In this document: piece by piece, positions 62,896 to 64,000 of the stretch | How the letters are laid out: every line of letters starts with the position of its first letter | Position numbering within the stretch: position 1 is the first letter of the stretch | NCBI RefSeq assembly: GCF_003112515.1 | Contig: NZ_BEVZ01000003.1 | Span: forward strand, 186,001-250,000 | Source of the DNA: Streptomyces fragilis | Lineage (GTDB): Bacteria > Actinomycetota > Actinomycetes > Streptomycetales > Streptomycetaceae | DNA length: 64,000 nucleotides | Direction: 5' to 3' | Notes under the pieces: model-generated | The model's database searches: none | The model's input: the letters and a program-made list of their open reading frames with translations, nothing else | What the model was told of the DNA's origin: nothing | Translations under genes and position numbers: made by a program

Positions 62896-63684
62896 CTACT
62901 GCTCCTTGTGGAACCGAGGGGTGTCCTGCGGCTGCTCCTGCGTCCGGCCGCCGCCCTCGATGGCCTGCTGCTGCTCGGCGGGACCCGACAGCTCGGCCTT
63001 CATCCGCTGCAGCTCCAGCTCCACATCCGTACCACCGGAGAGCCGGTCCAGCTCGGCCTGGATGTCGTCCTTGGCGAGCCCGGACGGGTCCTCGAGCGCG
63101 CCCGAGGCGAGCAGCTCGTCGATCGCGCCGGCCCGCGCCTGCAGCTGCGCGGTCTTGTCCTCGGCGCGCTGGATGGCCAGGCCGACGTCGCCCATCTCCT
63201 CGGAGATGCCGCTGAACGCCTCGCCGATCCGGGTCTGCGCCTGGGCCGCCGTGTAGGTGGCCTTGATGGTCTCCTTCCTGGTGCGGAAGGCGTCCACCTT
63301 CGCCTGCAGCCGCTGGGCCGCAAGAGTGAGCTTCTCCTCCTCGCCCTGCAGGGTGCTGTGCTGCGTCTCCAGGTCCGTCACCTGCTGCTGCAGCGCGGCA
63401 CGCCGGGTCAGCGCCTCGCGGGCCAGGTCCTCACGGCCCAGCGCCAGCGCCTTGCGGCCCTGCTCCTCCAGCTTTCCGGACTGCGAGCGCAGCTGGTTCA
63501 GCTGGAGCTCCAGACGCTTGCGGGAGGTCGCCACGTCGGCGACCCCGCGCCGCACCTTCTGCAGCAGCTCGAGCTGCTTCTGGTACGAGTAGTCGAGGGT
63601 CTCGCGAGGGTCCTCGGCCCGGTCCAGGGCCTTGTTCGCCTTCGCGCGGAAGATCATCCCCATACGCTTCATGACACCGCTCAT
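62896..63684 (-). CDS. pspA: PspA/IM30 (Vipp1) family protein
   Basis: The 262-residue protein is a long coiled coil (YSYQKQLELLQKVRRGVADVATSRKRLELQLNQLRSQ ... LQQQVTDLETQHSTLQGEEEKLTLAAQRLQAKVDAFRTRKETIKATYTAAQAQ) with an amphipathic N-terminal helix (MSGVMKRMGMIFRAKANKALD), the hallmark of PspA/IM30. It forms assemblies that protect the membrane under stress. Its C-terminal tail is Gln/Pro-rich and probably disordered. It is divergent from the DUF3043-like gene. Confidence 0.94.
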   Translation of the reverse strand: MSGVMKRMGMIFRAKANKALDRAEDPRETLDYSYQKQLELLQKVRRGVADVATSRKRLELQLNQLRSQSGKLEEQGRKALALGREDLAREALTRRAALQQQVTDLETQHSTLQGEEEKLTLAAQRLQAKVDAFRTRKETIKATYTAAQAQTRIGEAFSGISEEMGDVGLAIQRAEDKTAQLQARAGAIDELLASGALEDPSGLAKDDIQAELDRLSGGTDVELELQRMKAELSGPAEQQQAIEGGGRTQEQPQDTPRFHKEQ

Positions 63685-63920
63685 GGGCTTCGCGCGCCCC
63701 CTTCTGACGACTTCCAGCTCCAGCTACTGCCGACACAACCCACGGTAAGGGCTGTCTCTCCATTACCGCACTGTCCGGCGGGCGATCCGGTCCTCCGCGA
63801 GGACGACCACGGACACGTCCGGTCCGGCCCAGGGAGGAGATCGTCCCCCCGGGTGTCAGGACGCGGGCCGTTGCGGGATCGTTCCCACCGGGGCGGTGGT
63901 CCATGCCTGGCGCCACCCCG

Positions 63921-63926
63921 TACCCT
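63921..63926 (+). promoter_or_regulatory. Candidate -10 box for a leaderless mRNA (DUF3043-like gene)
   Basis: TACCCT ends 8 nt before GTG 63935 and no ribosome site intervenes. Confidence 0.4.
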
Positions 63927-63934
63927 TGGGTTTT

Positions 63935-64000
63935 GTGTTCCGAAGCCGTGCCAACGCCGAGAAGGCCAAGGACGCCGCGCAGTCGCCGGTGAGCCAGGCC
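63935..64000 (+). CDS. Start of a DUF3043-like membrane protein gene (partial)
   Basis: GTG 63935 opens 22 codons to the window edge: VFRSRANAEKAKDAAQSPVSQA, short and polar. DUF3043 proteins begin VFRSR-x-x-EK and lie divergent from pspA in Streptomyces, which supports the call. The membrane helices would lie beyond the window. Confidence 0.6.
   Translation, partial: MFRSRANAEKAKDAAQSPVSQA

Overview
The window is a piece of a Streptomyces chromosome. Most of it has very GC-rich coding sequence with strong third-position G/C bias, GTG starts and several short-leader or leaderless starts. Its gene order follows the conserved Streptomyces core: malEFG-aglA, amylopullulanase, glnRII/glnII, lipB-lipA, glnA, aceE, sucB, lpd, pepA, cobS and pspA.

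Left part (1-28.7 kb). The first 10 kb is an alpha-glucan utilisation block: the end of a maltose/maltodextrin-binding lipoprotein gene, two permeases, a GH13 alpha-glucosidase and a very large secreted protein with two GH13 catalytic domains. Next come a DUF4190 membrane protein, a TetR regulator, a membrane protein with sigma-factor-like N-terminal segments, a TPR protein and the nitrogen pair glnRII/glnII with a clear GlnR operator. Small conserved genes follow (ArsC-like, HEAT-repeat, FMN oxidase, thioesterase, NsdA-like regulator). Then come lipB, heme oxygenase, lipA and glnA, the last with a second GlnR operator.

Middle (30.1-43.3 kb). A 13.1-kb AT-richer element is inserted exactly at the 3' end of glnA, flanked by a 31-bp perfect direct repeat that preserves the glnA C-terminus. 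It carries a 252-aa tyrosine integrase, small regulators, an Lsr2-like protein and a leftward operon with HNH, small and large terminase, portal, scaffold, major capsid protein, decoration-like protein and neck proteins. No tail tube, tape measure, baseplate, holin, endolysin or polymerase gene is visible. The best reading is a head-forming, tail-less phage satellite (capsid-forming PICI-like), inferred to depend on a helper phage for tails and lysis. This is the most unusual system in the window.

Right part (43.3-64 kb). The original glnA terminator now lies beyond the element. It is followed by peptidase E, a secreted GH11 xylanase with a CBM2-like module, a CE4 deacetylase without a visible signal peptide, a FAD oxidoreductase, a TIGR01777 epimerase, a GNAT enzyme and a PGRP amidase. 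Then comes the 2-oxoacid dehydrogenase block: aceE with a GntR-family gene and a 17-bp palindrome upstream, a two-lipoyl-domain E2, and lpd. LipA and LipB (about 30 kb away) make the lipoyl cofactor used by that E2. pepA, cobS, pspAA and pspA close the window, with a divergent DUF3043-like start at the edge.
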